Shown one piece after another: positions 18,801 through 26,428 of a stretch of DNA of 64,000 nucleotides; positions within the stretch are counted from its first letter, which is position 1, and every line of letters starts with the position of its first letter. This stretch comes from Marinobacter halodurans (GTDB taxonomy: Bacteria; Pseudomonadota; Gammaproteobacteria; Pseudomonadales; Oleiphilaceae), in contig NZ_SJDL01000003.1 in the NCBI RefSeq assembly GCF_004327985.1, positions 124,001 through 188,000 on the forward strand, read 5' to 3'. The notes beneath the pieces were generated by a model. That model was not told the DNA's origin. It ran no database searches and saw only the letters and a list, made by a program, of their open reading frames with translations. The position numbers and the translations under genes are program-made.

Positions 18801-21800
18801 GCTGGCGCCAGCCGAAAGCATCGGCGACACCGCCATTGTCGAGATCCAGGTGGACGACGGGCGCGGCGGTCTGGCGAGCCAGAAGCTCACGCTGCCGGTC
18901 AACGAAAGCGCAAATCACCCCCCGCTGATTACCAGTACGCCGGAAACCCAGGCGCTGGCGGAAAGCCTGTATACCTACCCGATCACGGCGTCGGATAGCG
19001 ACGGTGACGGCTTCAGCTTCTCTCTCGATCAGGCCCCCAACGGGATGACCCTGGCGGGCAGCCAGATCAGCTGGACGCCGGCGAGCAGCCAGGCAGGGCA
19101 GGCCCATGACGTGGTCGTACGCGTCACCGATACCCGTGGTGCAGCCTCGACCCAGAGCTACAGCATTGGCGTCAATGCCCCGGTTGCGGCCAACGAGACC
19201 CCGGAAATCACCAGCCTGCCGACATCGCCCGCCATTATCGGTGAGGTCTATCACTACGATGTGGTCGCCCGTGATGCGGACGGTGACAGCCTCAGTTATG
19301 CCCTCGACACGGCACCGGCGGGCATGACCCTGTCGGGCGATGGTGCAATGCAATGGTCGCCTGCCGCCGACCAGATCGGCGCCCATGACGTCAGAATCCG
19401 CGTGTCCGATGGCAAGGCCTATGTGACCCAGAGCTTCGTGCTGGATGCGGTCGACGCCAGCAGCAACAACTATCCGGAAATAACCAGCCGGCCCACGTTT
19501 GAGGCCGTCGCAGGCGAGGTGTACCAGTACCAGCTGGTCGCCACGGATGCCGACGGTGATGCCCTGACCTATGGCGCGATGACACAGCCGGACGGACTGA
19601 CCGTCAGTGCCGAAGGCCGGGTGACTTGGACGCCGAGGCAGGACCAGATCGGTCTGCACGATGTCGTTTACTTTGCCGATGATGGCAAGGGCCGGACGCT
19701 CCAGAGCACCAGCATCCGGGTCCAGGAAGACGCCCTGCCGCTGGATGCGACGGTGCTGGTCACCCCAGATAGTGTCAACGCGGGCGAGACTGTGGTCATC
19801 GACGTCTTTACCGAAGGCGGTCGCGGCGACTTCACCGTTGATGTCGATGTGGATGGCCAGCCGCTACCGGTGAATCCATACGGGCGGACCTACTGGACTG
19901 CAGACGGCTCGGGCCGTCATACCATCACGGCCACGGTCAGTGACAGCGAGACCACCGTGACCCGGCAAGCCTTTGTCACGATTGAGGATGACAGCGATAC
20001 TGTCGCGCCGGTCGTGACCCTGGAAGGACCGGAAAGCGGCACCATCGTGACCGCGCCGACGGATATCATTGGCACCATTACGGACGACAATCTTGTCGCC
20101 TACCAGGTCCTCATCGCGCCGTCCGGGGATGACAACTGGCAGGTCATCGCCGAAGGCGACACCAACCAGACGTCGGCGCCAGTGGCACTTTTCGATCCTA
20201 GCCTGCTGACCAATGGTCAATGGGATGTGGCCGTCATTGCCCTGGACGTCAACGGTCAATCCGCTTCCGACATGCTGTCGCTGCAGGTGGAGGGCGATCT
20301 CAAGGTCGGCAACTTCAGCATCACCCTTGAGGATCTGAACATCCCGATGGCGGGCCTGCCGATCCGGGTGACCCGCACCTACGACAGTCGCCGCCGATTC
20401 GAAGACCTGGACTTTGGCCATGGCTGGAGTATCGGTTATCAGGACGTCAAGGTTGAGGAGTCTCGGGTTCCGGGCAGTTACTGGACCATCAACCAGTACA
20501 AACGGGGGCCAATGAACCTGATTGTCGATTTCTGTGTCGAGCCCCTGGGTGCGCCGGTCGTGACCGTGACCCTGCCCACCGGCGATGTGGAACGGTTTGA
20601 AGTCGGCGCCTCGCCGCGCTGCAACACCTACCAGGTCATCAAGGACGTCGACCTGGTGTTCACGCCGGTCGGTGATACCCAGTCCGAACTGGTAGCGCTG
20701 AACGAGAGTTCGGCCCGCTATGAGAATGGCATCCTGCTGGAGAAGGGCACCTTTGGGCGTGCGGTCGATCCAAGCCGCTATCGGCTCACCACGGCCGCGG
20801 GTTATGTCTATAACCTGAACCAGGATTTCGGTATCGAGACCGTGGTGGACCCGAACGGGCACACCCTGCGCTACACCAACGACGGCATCTTCCATTCAAG
20901 CGGCAAGGCCATCACCTTCAACCGGGACAGTGACGGCCGCATCCGCTCGATCACGACGCCCAATGGCGATGTCCTGAATTACCAGTACACCCCGGAGGGT
21001 GACCTGGTGGCCAGCGCCGACGCCATGGCGAACACCACCGAGTACACCTACAACCGCAGCCACGGCCTGCTGGAAATCATCGATCCGCTGGGACGCCGTC
21101 TGGTACGGAATATCTACGACGACAGCGGCCGATTGGTGGCCCAGGAAGATAACGAGGGCAACCGAACCGAGTTCAACCACGACATCGAAGGCCGCCAGTC
21201 CGTAGTCACTGACCGTAGAGGCAACACGACCCTTTACTATTACGATGACCGGGGCAACGTCACCACCAAGGTGGACGCCGCCGGCCAGACCTGGCAGTAC
21301 ACCTACGACGCGCACGGTAACCAGCTCAGCCAGCTCGACCCGCTGGGCCACACCACGTCGGCGACCTTCGATGATCGCAACAACCAGCTCACCCAGACCG
21401 ATGGCCTGGGCAATACCGTGGCTTACACCTACAACAGCCGGGGTCAGGAGCTAACGATCACGGATGCCCGGGGCAATCAGCACAAGAACACCTACGACAG
21501 CGTGGGGAACCTGCTGAGTGTCACCGATCCTGACGGCAAGACCGCCGGCAACAACATCAACGCCGACGGCCAGGTGTCGAAGAGCATCGATGCCGGGGGT
21601 AACGCCACCACCTACACCTACGATGGTGATGGCAACAAGCTGACCGAGACCAACCCGCTTGGCGAGACGACCCGGTACACCTATGACGCCAACGGCAACG
21701 TGCTGACTGAAACCCGCGAGCGTGAGGTTAGCGGTAGCCCCGTTGCGGAAACCACGAGCTACGTCTACGACGCCAACAACCGGGTGACCGAGACCCACTA

Positions 21801-24594
21801 CCCGGATGGCTCAACGGTTTACTCCGAGTACGATGTCGCCGGCAACCAGACCGCCACAGTCGATGCCCTGGGTCGCCGTACCGAATACGTGTTCGACGCC
21901 TTTGGCCGGGTCACCGAGACGCGCTACCCGGACGGCACCGTCGCCTACAAGTCCTACGATGCCGAAGGTAACGTTGCGACAGAGACGGACCGACTGGGTC
22001 GCATTACCCGCTACACCTACGATGCCCTGAACCGGGTGATCCGTACCGACTTCGCGGATGGCAGCCACACCAGTACCGCTTACGATGCCGCCGGGCGCGT
22101 GACGAGCGAAACCGACGCCAACGGCAACGTGACCCGTTATGAATACGACGCCGCCGGCCGCCGCACGGCCGTCATCGACGCGCTGGGCAACCGCCACAGT
22201 TTCGACTATGACGCGAACGGCAACCTCGTCGCTGAAACCGATGCCAATGGTCATACCACACGGTATACCTACAACGCACTGGACCAGCGCACCGAGACGG
22301 TGTACCACGATGGCAGCAAAGTGACCGAGGCCTACGACGCGCTGGGCCGTCGCACGTCAAGCACCGACCAGAATGGCCGGGTAACCCAGTACGACTACGA
22401 CGCCCTTGGCCGTCTCACCACCGTGACGGATGCCCTCGACGGCACCACCACCTTCAGCTACGACGCTGCCGGTAACAAACTGACCCAGACCGACGCCGAA
22501 GGCCGCACCACCCGCTGGACCTACGACAGTCAGGGCCGGGTGCTGAGCCGGACCCTGCCGCTCGGACAGACCGAGACGTTCACTTACGACGCGGCGGGCA
22601 ACCGTCTGAGCCACACGGATTTCAACGGTCAGACCAGTACCTACCAGTACGATCTGAATGACCGGCTGATCCGCGTCACCTACGGCGACGGCACGGTGGA
22701 AACCTTCAGTTACGACGCCGCAGGCAATCGCGTCTCAGCGATGACGCCGGAAGGCACGACGACGTATCAGTACGATGCCATGAACAGGCTGATCGAAGAG
22801 AGTCAGCCCGATGGATCCGTCCTCGCCTACGGCTACGACGAGGCGGGGAACCGGGTACAGTTGGACGTCGTTACGGCGGACCAGACCCGGAGTACCGGCT
22901 ACACGTTCGATGCCCTCAACCGGCTGGCGACGGTCGATGCGGGCCTGGGCGACACCGTCTACCGCTACGACAACGTGGGCAACCGGGCCAGCATCAGCTA
23001 CCCGAATGGTAACCGTACCGCGTACGACTACGACGCCCTCAACCGGCTGGTAGCCCTGACCACGACCGATGGCAGCGGTGCGGTCGTGGCCGACTACCGC
23101 TACGAGCTGGACCCGACCGGTCGTCGCATCGGCATGCAGGAGCGCCACAATGGCCGCAGCACGACCTACAGCTATGACGAGCTGTACCGCCTGACTGGCG
23201 AGATGATCACGGATCCGGTCAACGGTGACTACAGCGCCGAGTACCAGTATGACAAGGTGGGCAACCGGACCTACAGCATCATCGACGGTGTCCACACCGC
23301 CTATACCTATGATGCCAATGACCGCCTGACCCGGCAGGGTGGGGTGAGCTACAGCTACGATGCCAACGGCAACACCCTGACGGAGACCGAAGACAGTCAG
23401 GTCACCCGTTACCGCTATGACGGTCGCAACAAACTGGTCGAAACGACCCGGCCGGGCTACACCGCCAGCTACGGCTATAACGCCGATGGCATCCGTACCC
23501 GCAAGACCGAAAATGGCGCTACCATCCAGTTTGTGGTGGACAGCAACCGGGATTATGCCCAGGTACTGGCGGAAGTAAGCAACGGCACCACCGACGTCAG
23601 CTACACCTACGGCGACGATCTGCTGGCCCAGGAGCGCTCAGGCGGAACGGCGTACTACCTCTATGACGGCCATGGCTCCACCCGGGCCCTGGCGGACGAG
23701 AGCAGCACTGTCACCGACACCTACCACTACGACGCCTTCGGCGTTGAGCTGGCCAGCACCGGCGACACCGAGAACGACTATCGGTACACCGGCGAACAGC
23801 GGGATGCGGGGCTGGAGCAGTATTACCTGCGGGCGCGGTACTACGATCAGGGCGTGGGGCGGTTTACGCAGATGGATACGTGGATGGGGCGCAATGTTGA
23901 CCCGGTGACTTTGCATAAGTATATGTATGCCGGCGGAAATCCTATTAACAATATTGACCCAAGCGGAAACAGCTTCATGAGTTTGGGCATACGGCTGAGT
24001 ATAAGTGCAGAATTGTCAAACGTGGCTGTAAATACAGCTGGGATCGCTTTTGTATCAGCACTTCGGTACAGCTTTACAGACGTTGATGTAAATTTAATGA
24101 GGAAGGAGCGCACAGCGGCGGACGTTAGGATAGGTACTATCGCTGCAAATATATGTGCAAAATCTCAAGATCCAGACTGCCGTGCTAGCATCCCCTTGTT
24201 ATTCTTGGGAAACGATGTCCCTCAATCGACTCTGCATGTTCTTGATGCGCAGATGATGGGTAAACCGGTAGTGTTGAGCAGATTAAGCCCAAAACATCCT
24301 TCTGGTTGGTACGAGGGGGCCGTTGAATGTGCTGGGGCTACCGGATTGTTTTCTAGTTTGGATTGCGATGAGTATCCTTTCAGGAGTACTCATGAAGGCG
24401 GCCCAGGAAATTACGGTTTTAATGGTGTATCTCTTAGACCTATTCTGTCTTCGGATAATCAGAGGTCGGGCCGCCACTTGGGTGAGCTATATCGCAAGTG
24501 CAATGTTAAGGCTAACGACCCTGAAGATATGTGGTTTGGTGTGATCCCTATCCCGACGGTATCTTCATCAAAATCTGTATGTCCAGGAGAGTGA
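12853..24594 (+). CDS. giant exported RHS/YD-repeat protein with NucA/NucB-type nuclease tip
   Basis: A 3913-residue protein starting at the ATG at 12853, which follows AGGGAT and gives a Sec signal peptide (residues 1-21, ending VQA). Segments in order: a unique N-domain (about 22-190); three cadherin-like repeats (191-456); a putative-Ig repeat; a CLGCH c-type haem motif (583-587) leading into an alpha-toroid with QW-type motifs (about 590-870); CARDB; Ig-like repeats; a seven-loop FG-GAP propeller with Ca-binding DxDxDG sites (about 1160-1580); CARDB; six putative-Ig repeats (1745-2291); two Ig-like domains; the RHS entry domain (about 2480); YD repeats (2690-3670); and the RHS core end with NNIDPSGNS (about 3700). 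The last 206 residues are AT-rich and carry DCDEYPFRSTHEGG (3837-3850) and SSDNQRSG, the DNase NucA/NucB signature. I infer a surface or released polymorphic toxin. No PAAR or VgrG part is present, so export is probably Sec-dependent. Confidence 0.9.
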   Translation: MNRVVGLLAALSFVFAPLVQAETFSETDDITIGPDFCSLYPLTVSQSLLANAAPGQIFQGIELGTGPGNYSWLSWQGKNDTPTLASALIPPGTSRSYRHPANDFDNQLNIGDAVQGAPGVKNAKAIRNNMDALLGRNIIVPVWGDHAGQGAGLNYSVARFAVIRIQDYKLNGHGYVSFEFERYTRCYNHRPESFDSQVTTDEDTDVEFDLQAEDEDGNTLHYEILTPPQHGEIDQSDGHITYSPGLNYAGDDSLTFRVHDGEQLSGVATVSIDVLPVNDAPVADPGAATGPEDTRIPLHFSGSDIEKSPLAFSVVTAPEHGTVVQSGDGFVYVPDVNYAGKDRLKYVANDGELDSLPADYELSVTPVNDPPTAKDIFAETEGGDTVAITLVGHDIDSEDIQYSLADQPAHGVFSGTAPNLEYKPFPQFEGQESLAYQVTDGELFATATITITVIQPNLPPEITSPPQTETPERDTYTYLVTASDPNEDVLTFGLDRGPDAMSLDAQTGEIRWFASPEFTQSVPTFNKQCYVVPTGSVKEYEDGDETSGAAYIAPLFYRVRTAISDASDYVAPQALAWHKQNRCLGCHIQTQSLLGMESSKEKADVDEEAAEYLLTEILGSQLSDGAIRRSHPNYAKNQTAFALWALNAVPDRDRTFAVREKGLEFFSNRVVIDGKRAYWTTDHNSGWLRTSLAMTALVAQSASDYLSDLEKLKSLTAKQQELSDFYRMLMPSIAEHLLAGITTNENDSLRRVFRLVGLAEIEPFIATDAMQLRVADAIELLDTQLRSRQRADGGWSRNATGDASDPLTSAWVGLALDYQDPEITDAAITANIEYLLDAQQANGTWDTNSGLFTTKLATTSLVMAYLPVALDHLGNPDVRLGHVLIQESPDGSQQLSVQLTNRGLANVTAPLEVAFYAGSPEEGKLLGKAGVDGLPSGSDEYPAIRVAESDLTGDISVALESADGIEECEIGNNATRAALVKLHVTDPDGLSDAQIYALNVEDVNAAPSIDSEPQTVLEGGQSFDYQVEVSDTDVGDAHTFTLVSGPEGLYLDERTGRFTSAPGALAPGEYDVTVLVTDLRGGTSEQTFTLVIHENLPPQIVTPPVVAGSEVSGYQYDVDAIDPNEGDVLAYGLEHAPEGMGIAGDTGRISWNADSEWVDNRTDSNKFCIGEPELALGGLEPVEKWRWTSSGLPASSYNQVMHAPIAVPLKDTNGDGKVDSRDDIAIIFQTFYSSRYNNPGYLRAIWAKSGEHIWTSASASILPVSSPAAADIDGDGEIEIVTGRAGGGIIAFSSSGKVKWQSSSRLSVRWGGPSIADLDGDSVPEIIVGNTVFDNTGQVLWQGSGATGGNGVGPLSFAADINNDGYQEVVAGATVYSHDGQRLFSKGDGFAAVGNLIGDESPEIAVVNRGYVSLYRNDGSTIWSGKSIPGGGVGGPPTLADMTGDGIPEIGVAGANAYVVFDAEGKIVWQSPTRDRSSNKTGSSVFDFNGDGRAEVVYGDEQYFRVYDGPTGNIVYEIRNTSGTTHELPVVADVDNDGHAEVVVIANNYSGGSFAGIRVFEDANDSWAPTRSIWNQHAYNINNINDDLTVPARPALSWLTHNTFRLNTFPDRDALSLPDITVSGITYDQATSTARVTVLNRGLAPVDGPLSVTFSHDHFWTGEETLGTVTVDGLQPGESTQASLVVDDATIIQALKATVAGSEDLVECATDNNETRAAIVDTRVYDEAGLFDRQKFAVSIADDNDLPVFTSPTSSTGVVGDVYSFDFEVSDPDKGDAHRFELTDAPDGFELNERTGQLKAEGLSEGIYSLNVRATDLSGAVAEQTHVVTITPPDNLAPEFDSEPPGAIQSGESFAYTAHASDPDGDEVVYLLSRSQPGMTIDGVSGAIRWTPGTDVVGVFSAEVTALDTRGASAKQYFLVEVADPNEDNQPPTITSSPQGAVYAGQRFDYQVTANDPDGDALTFSLTQSEAGMTLSESGLFSWLAPAESIGDTAIVEIQVDDGRGGLASQKLTLPVNESANHPPLITSTPETQALAESLYTYPITASDSDGDGFSFSLDQAPNGMTLAGSQISWTPASSQAGQAHDVVVRVTDTRGAASTQSYSIGVNAPVAANETPEITSLPTSPAIIGEVYHYDVVARDADGDSLSYALDTAPAGMTLSGDGAMQWSPAADQIGAHDVRIRVSDGKAYVTQSFVLDAVDASSNNYPEITSRPTFEAVAGEVYQYQLVATDADGDALTYGAMTQPDGLTVSAEGRVTWTPRQDQIGLHDVVYFADDGKGRTLQSTSIRVQEDALPLDATVLVTPDSVNAGETVVIDVFTEGGRGDFTVDVDVDGQPLPVNPYGRTYWTADGSGRHTITATVSDSETTVTRQAFVTIEDDSDTVAPVVTLEGPESGTIVTAPTDIIGTITDDNLVAYQVLIAPSGDDNWQVIAEGDTNQTSAPVALFDPSLLTNGQWDVAVIALDVNGQSASDMLSLQVEGDLKVGNFSITLEDLNIPMAGLPIRVTRTYDSRRRFEDLDFGHGWSIGYQDVKVEESRVPGSYWTINQYKRGPMNLIVDFCVEPLGAPVVTVTLPTGDVERFEVGASPRCNTYQVIKDVDLVFTPVGDTQSELVALNESSARYENGILLEKGTFGRAVDPSRYRLTTAAGYVYNLNQDFGIETVVDPNGHTLRYTNDGIFHSSGKAITFNRDSDGRIRSITTPNGDVLNYQYTPEGDLVASADAMANTTEYTYNRSHGLLEIIDPLGRRLVRNIYDDSGRLVAQEDNEGNRTEFNHDIEGRQSVVTDRRGNTTLYYYDDRGNVTTKVDAAGQTWQYTYDAHGNQLSQLDPLGHTTSATFDDRNNQLTQTDGLGNTVAYTYNSRGQELTITDARGNQHKNTYDSVGNLLSVTDPDGKTAGNNINADGQVSKSIDAGGNATTYTYDGDGNKLTETNPLGETTRYTYDANGNVLTETREREVSGSPVAETTSYVYDANNRVTETHYPDGSTVYSEYDVAGNQTATVDALGRRTEYVFDAFGRVTETRYPDGTVAYKSYDAEGNVATETDRLGRITRYTYDALNRVIRTDFADGSHTSTAYDAAGRVTSETDANGNVTRYEYDAAGRRTAVIDALGNRHSFDYDANGNLVAETDANGHTTRYTYNALDQRTETVYHDGSKVTEAYDALGRRTSSTDQNGRVTQYDYDALGRLTTVTDALDGTTTFSYDAAGNKLTQTDAEGRTTRWTYDSQGRVLSRTLPLGQTETFTYDAAGNRLSHTDFNGQTSTYQYDLNDRLIRVTYGDGTVETFSYDAAGNRVSAMTPEGTTTYQYDAMNRLIEESQPDGSVLAYGYDEAGNRVQLDVVTADQTRSTGYTFDALNRLATVDAGLGDTVYRYDNVGNRASISYPNGNRTAYDYDALNRLVALTTTDGSGAVVADYRYELDPTGRRIGMQERHNGRSTTYSYDELYRLTGEMITDPVNGDYSAEYQYDKVGNRTYSIIDGVHTAYTYDANDRLTRQGGVSYSYDANGNTLTETEDSQVTRYRYDGRNKLVETTRPGYTASYGYNADGIRTRKTENGATIQFVVDSNRDYAQVLAEVSNGTTDVSYTYGDDLLAQERSGGTAYYLYDGHGSTRALADESSTVTDTYHYDAFGVELASTGDTENDYRYTGEQRDAGLEQYYLRARYYDQGVGRFTQMDTWMGRNVDPVTLHKYMYAGGNPINNIDPSGNSFMSLGIRLSISAELSNVAVNTAGIAFVSALRYSFTDVDVNLMRKERTAADVRIGTIAANICAKSQDPDCRASIPLLFLGNDVPQSTLHVLDAQMMGKPVVLSRLSPKHPSGWYEGAVECAGATGLFSSLDCDEYPFRSTHEGGPGNYGFNGVSLRPILSSDNQRSGRHLGELYRKCNVKANDPEDMWFGVIPIPTVSSSKSVCPGE

Positions 24595-24602
24595 TTTTTG
24601 AT

Positions 24603-25058
24603 ATGCGAATATCTCGCAAATTCAGTAAATTATTTGTTCTATTTTTTTTGTTTTTAAATGGCTGTTCTGATCAGGAGTCATCAAAAATGTATGTTCCGGG
24701 ACCTGATTTTCAACAATCTCTGAAAATCACAATTGCAGAAGACCAAGTTTCGGTAGGTAACGAAATTCTATTGACTGCAGAGCGACAAAGTAGCGGGTTT
24801 GTCGAGGTACAAGAAGCCGAGACTAAAGGTGCTTGTTCTTTTACTTCGAAACCCCCTGAATTAGAGACCAATGTTGCGCTGAATATACAGTGGATAGTTG
24901 AGCCTAGTAACGCATCCTATGAGTTCAGTTTCAGCAAGGCCGGGGATAGAACGATAGCGTTCGCTAGGCCAGGTGTATACACAATACAGGCTCGCTCATC
25001 ACTTTGGTGTCCACCTGGAATATTGAGTAATAAAATAGTTGTTGAAGTATCTGGATAA
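24603..25058 (+). CDS. small lipoprotein, candidate immunity protein of the RHS nuclease
   Basis: A 151-residue protein with a lipoprotein signal: positive N-terminus, hydrophobic stretch (LFVLFFLFLNG) and lipobox LNGC at about residues 18-21. The Ser or Asp choice after Cys reads SDQ. The mature part looks all-beta (single Ig-like sandwich) with two further cysteines (GACSF and LWCPPG). It begins 8 nt after the RHS stop, and its ribosome site (AGGAGA, 24585-24590) is inside the toxin gene, so the two are cotranscribed and probably translationally coupled. It shares the toxin tip's AT-rich composition. Position and co-inheritance suggest immunity acting in the periplasm; no known immunity family was recognised. 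Alternatively it could anchor or chaperone the RHS protein. Confidence 0.7.
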   Translation: MRISRKFSKLFVLFFLFLNGCSDQESSKMYVPGPDFQQSLKITIAEDQVSVGNEILLTAERQSSGFVEVQEAETKGACSFTSKPPELETNVALNIQWIVEPSNASYEFSFSKAGDRTIAFARPGVYTIQARSSLWCPPGILSNKIVVEVSG

Positions 25059-25525
25059 CTATTTGCGGGAAAACGGAAAAGGTTTACTTGAATTTTGTAT
25101 TTGTATGAATGAGTTAATATTTATTTTACAAAAGACGGCCAGATAATTAATCCTTTCAGCAGCAGCGGGGTGATCCACCAAAGAGATATTGAAGTCAATT
25201 TTTGGGGTCAGATCGATTTTAATTTGATCAGTTCGCCCCGCCTTTTCCATTCGGTACGCTCTCCTGATGAGTAAACGGATCGGCTCGCCACCTATCAACT
25301 GAAGGGAACAACCATTAGCCAGCCCACTCTACAGACGGACTTTGGGAGATTGGCTTGGCGACATGATTTCAGGTTGTTTATTTTAAAATCGATCTGACCC
25401 CTTTAGCTCTGACCCCTTTAGCTCTGCCTTTAGCTCTCCTGAGGCATAAGTATTTTCAACGGATATCTGGCAGGGCAGTCGGAGCAGGTCTATGATGCAG
25501 GCTCAACCAACAGAGGAGCCCGCTT
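25059..25525. other. gene-free region with transposon-like remnant
   Basis: 467 nt without a supportable gene apart from the small gene that follows. AT-rich sequence continues from the lipoprotein to about 25200. Then come a 198-bp inverted-repeat element and a short direct repeat (CTGACCCCTTTAGCT, twice, around 25393-25425, then a partial third copy). A 79-codon minus-strand frame across the left arm (25059-25298) is not convincing as a gene. Confidence 0.6.
25204..25401. repeat. 198-bp element with perfect 19-bp terminal inverted repeats
   Basis: Ends GGGGTCAGATCGATTTTAA (25204-25222) and its exact reverse complement (25383-25401). The GGGGTCAGATC...GATCTGACCCC ends resemble those seen around IS200-like or REP-associated transposase genes and their non-autonomous derivatives. 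The interior has no transposase. It marks the right border of the AT-rich RHS/lipoprotein module. Confidence 0.7.
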
Positions 25526-25681
25526 ATGGCCCGTAAGAAGCGAACACCCACCCAACACAGTCAGGTCGAGCGCGACCTGCGTTCACCGCTGTATCGCATG
25601 CAGGTGGTCAAGGACAAAACCCGTTACAACCGCAAGCGCGACAAGGCCGTCCGGTCCGAGGATTTCCGAAAGGCAGCGTGA
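25526..25681 (+). CDS. arfA: small basic protein, probable alternative ribosome-rescue factor ArfA
   Basis: A 51-codon gene starting MARKKRTPTQHSQVERDL, highly basic, with a core SPLYRMQVVKDKTRYNRKRDK that follows the ArfA pattern (PLFRxRV...KxK...Y.RK). ArfA recruits RF2 to ribosomes stalled on non-stop mRNA when trans-translation fails. AGAGGAG lies upstream of the ATG at 25526. A long hairpin spans the 3' end and stop codon (25656-25706). In E. coli such a hairpin lets RNase III remove the arfA stop codon, so that full-length protein is made only from tmRNA-independent events. That feature strengthens the call. The basic linker is shorter than in E. coli ArfA, so some doubt remains. Confidence 0.65.
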   Translation: MARKKRTPTQHSQVERDLRSPLYRMQVVKDKTRYNRKRDKAVRSEDFRKAA

Positions 25682-25706
25682 ATCGCTGTTTTCCGCAAAT
25701 CCTCGG
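25656..25706 (+). promoter_or_regulatory. long hairpin across the stop codon of the arfA-like gene
   Basis: Outer stem CCGAGGATTT (25656-25665) with AAATCCTCGG (25697-25706), a partly paired middle (CGAAAG with TTTTCCG), and inner stem CAGCG (25674-25678) with CGCTG (25684-25688). The TGA stop (25679-25681) is in the apical loop. It would be an RNase III substrate and, by analogy with E. coli arfA, would produce a truncated, tagged protein in normal cells. Confidence 0.7.
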
Positions 25707-25738
25707 CCCTGTGCCGTTAGCCTGGGCCCGCTCCCGTC

Positions 25739-26383
25739 TCAGTGGGCGGGGTGGCCCACACAGACCAGCGCCGTCGGCGCAAAGCCGGCCTCCAGGTCCA
25801 GTGCCTGACCAACACCCCGATCGTTGAATGCGCCGACAATCACCGACCCTAACTCCAGGGCGGTCGCCTGTAATTGCAGGTTTTCGGCGACCGCGCCCGT
25901 TTCGATGTACGCGTAGCGGATGCCCCGCTCGCCCTGTGGTGGCTGCTCGCCAAACAGGTGGGTCATCATCGACAGGTTGGCGCTGATCGCCAGCACCAGC
26001 GGCGCCTGGGCGAGCCAGGGCTGATCCTCGGTCGCGAGGCTTTGCAGGGTGGCTCGGACATCGCCGATCCCCGTGGCGTGCAATTGATGGTGAAGCGGGT
26101 CATAGCGATAGACGTCCGGCACCAGTTCACCCACCTCGCCGGTAACGACCTGCAGTTGCAGCGGATAGGCCTGTTTGGCGGAAGGCGCGGTGCGCCGATG
26201 GGTTTCCGGGTCGTATCCCTGTCCGGCCCAGAGCAATTGTGACAGGCTTTCCAGCGGGATAAGGCGCCGGGCAAACCGGCGGCAGCTGCTGCGCGAGGCC
26301 AGGGCCGTTTCCAGGGGCACCTGGCTGTTGTGGGGTGGATGGGGCAGGCCGATAGCGGATTGGGCAAGGTTGGCTGTTTCCAT
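25739..26383 (-). CDS. SagB/ThcOx-type nitroreductase family protein
   Basis: A 214-residue flavoprotein of the nitroreductase superfamily, SagB-type branch. Blocks seen: LASRSSCRRFARRLIPLESLSQLLWAGQG (about residues 28-56), the APSAKQAYPLQLQVVTGEV strand, and VAENLQLQATALELGSVIVGAFNDRGV near 160-190, which forms the FMN pocket. Some relatives oxidise azoline rings in modified peptides; no YcaO or precursor peptide gene is near, so this solitary copy more likely has a general oxidoreductase role. The ATG at 26383 is the first of the frame and gives a sensible start. Confidence 0.8.
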   Translation of the reverse strand: METANLAQSAIGLPHPPHNSQVPLETALASRSSCRRFARRLIPLESLSQLLWAGQGYDPETHRRTAPSAKQAYPLQLQVVTGEVGELVPDVYRYDPLHHQLHATGIGDVRATLQSLATEDQPWLAQAPLVLAISANLSMMTHLFGEQPPQGERGIRYAYIETGAVAENLQLQATALELGSVIVGAFNDRGVGQALDLEAGFAPTALVCVGHPAH

Positions 26384-26428
26384 CGGTCGTCAGTTCCTTT
26401 TGCGAGTCGAGGGAAGTCTTAATGGATT

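Noticed and set aside
12853-24594. Type VI secretion effector or insecticidal Tc toxin subunit
   Set aside because: No PAAR, VgrG, TcB or SpvB-type domain and no secretion genes nearby; a Sec signal peptide is present instead.
25059-25298. 79-codon minus-strand frame next to the inverted-repeat element
   Set aside because: No recognisable motif, crosses a terminal repeat arm and has mixed composition; at most a decayed fragment.
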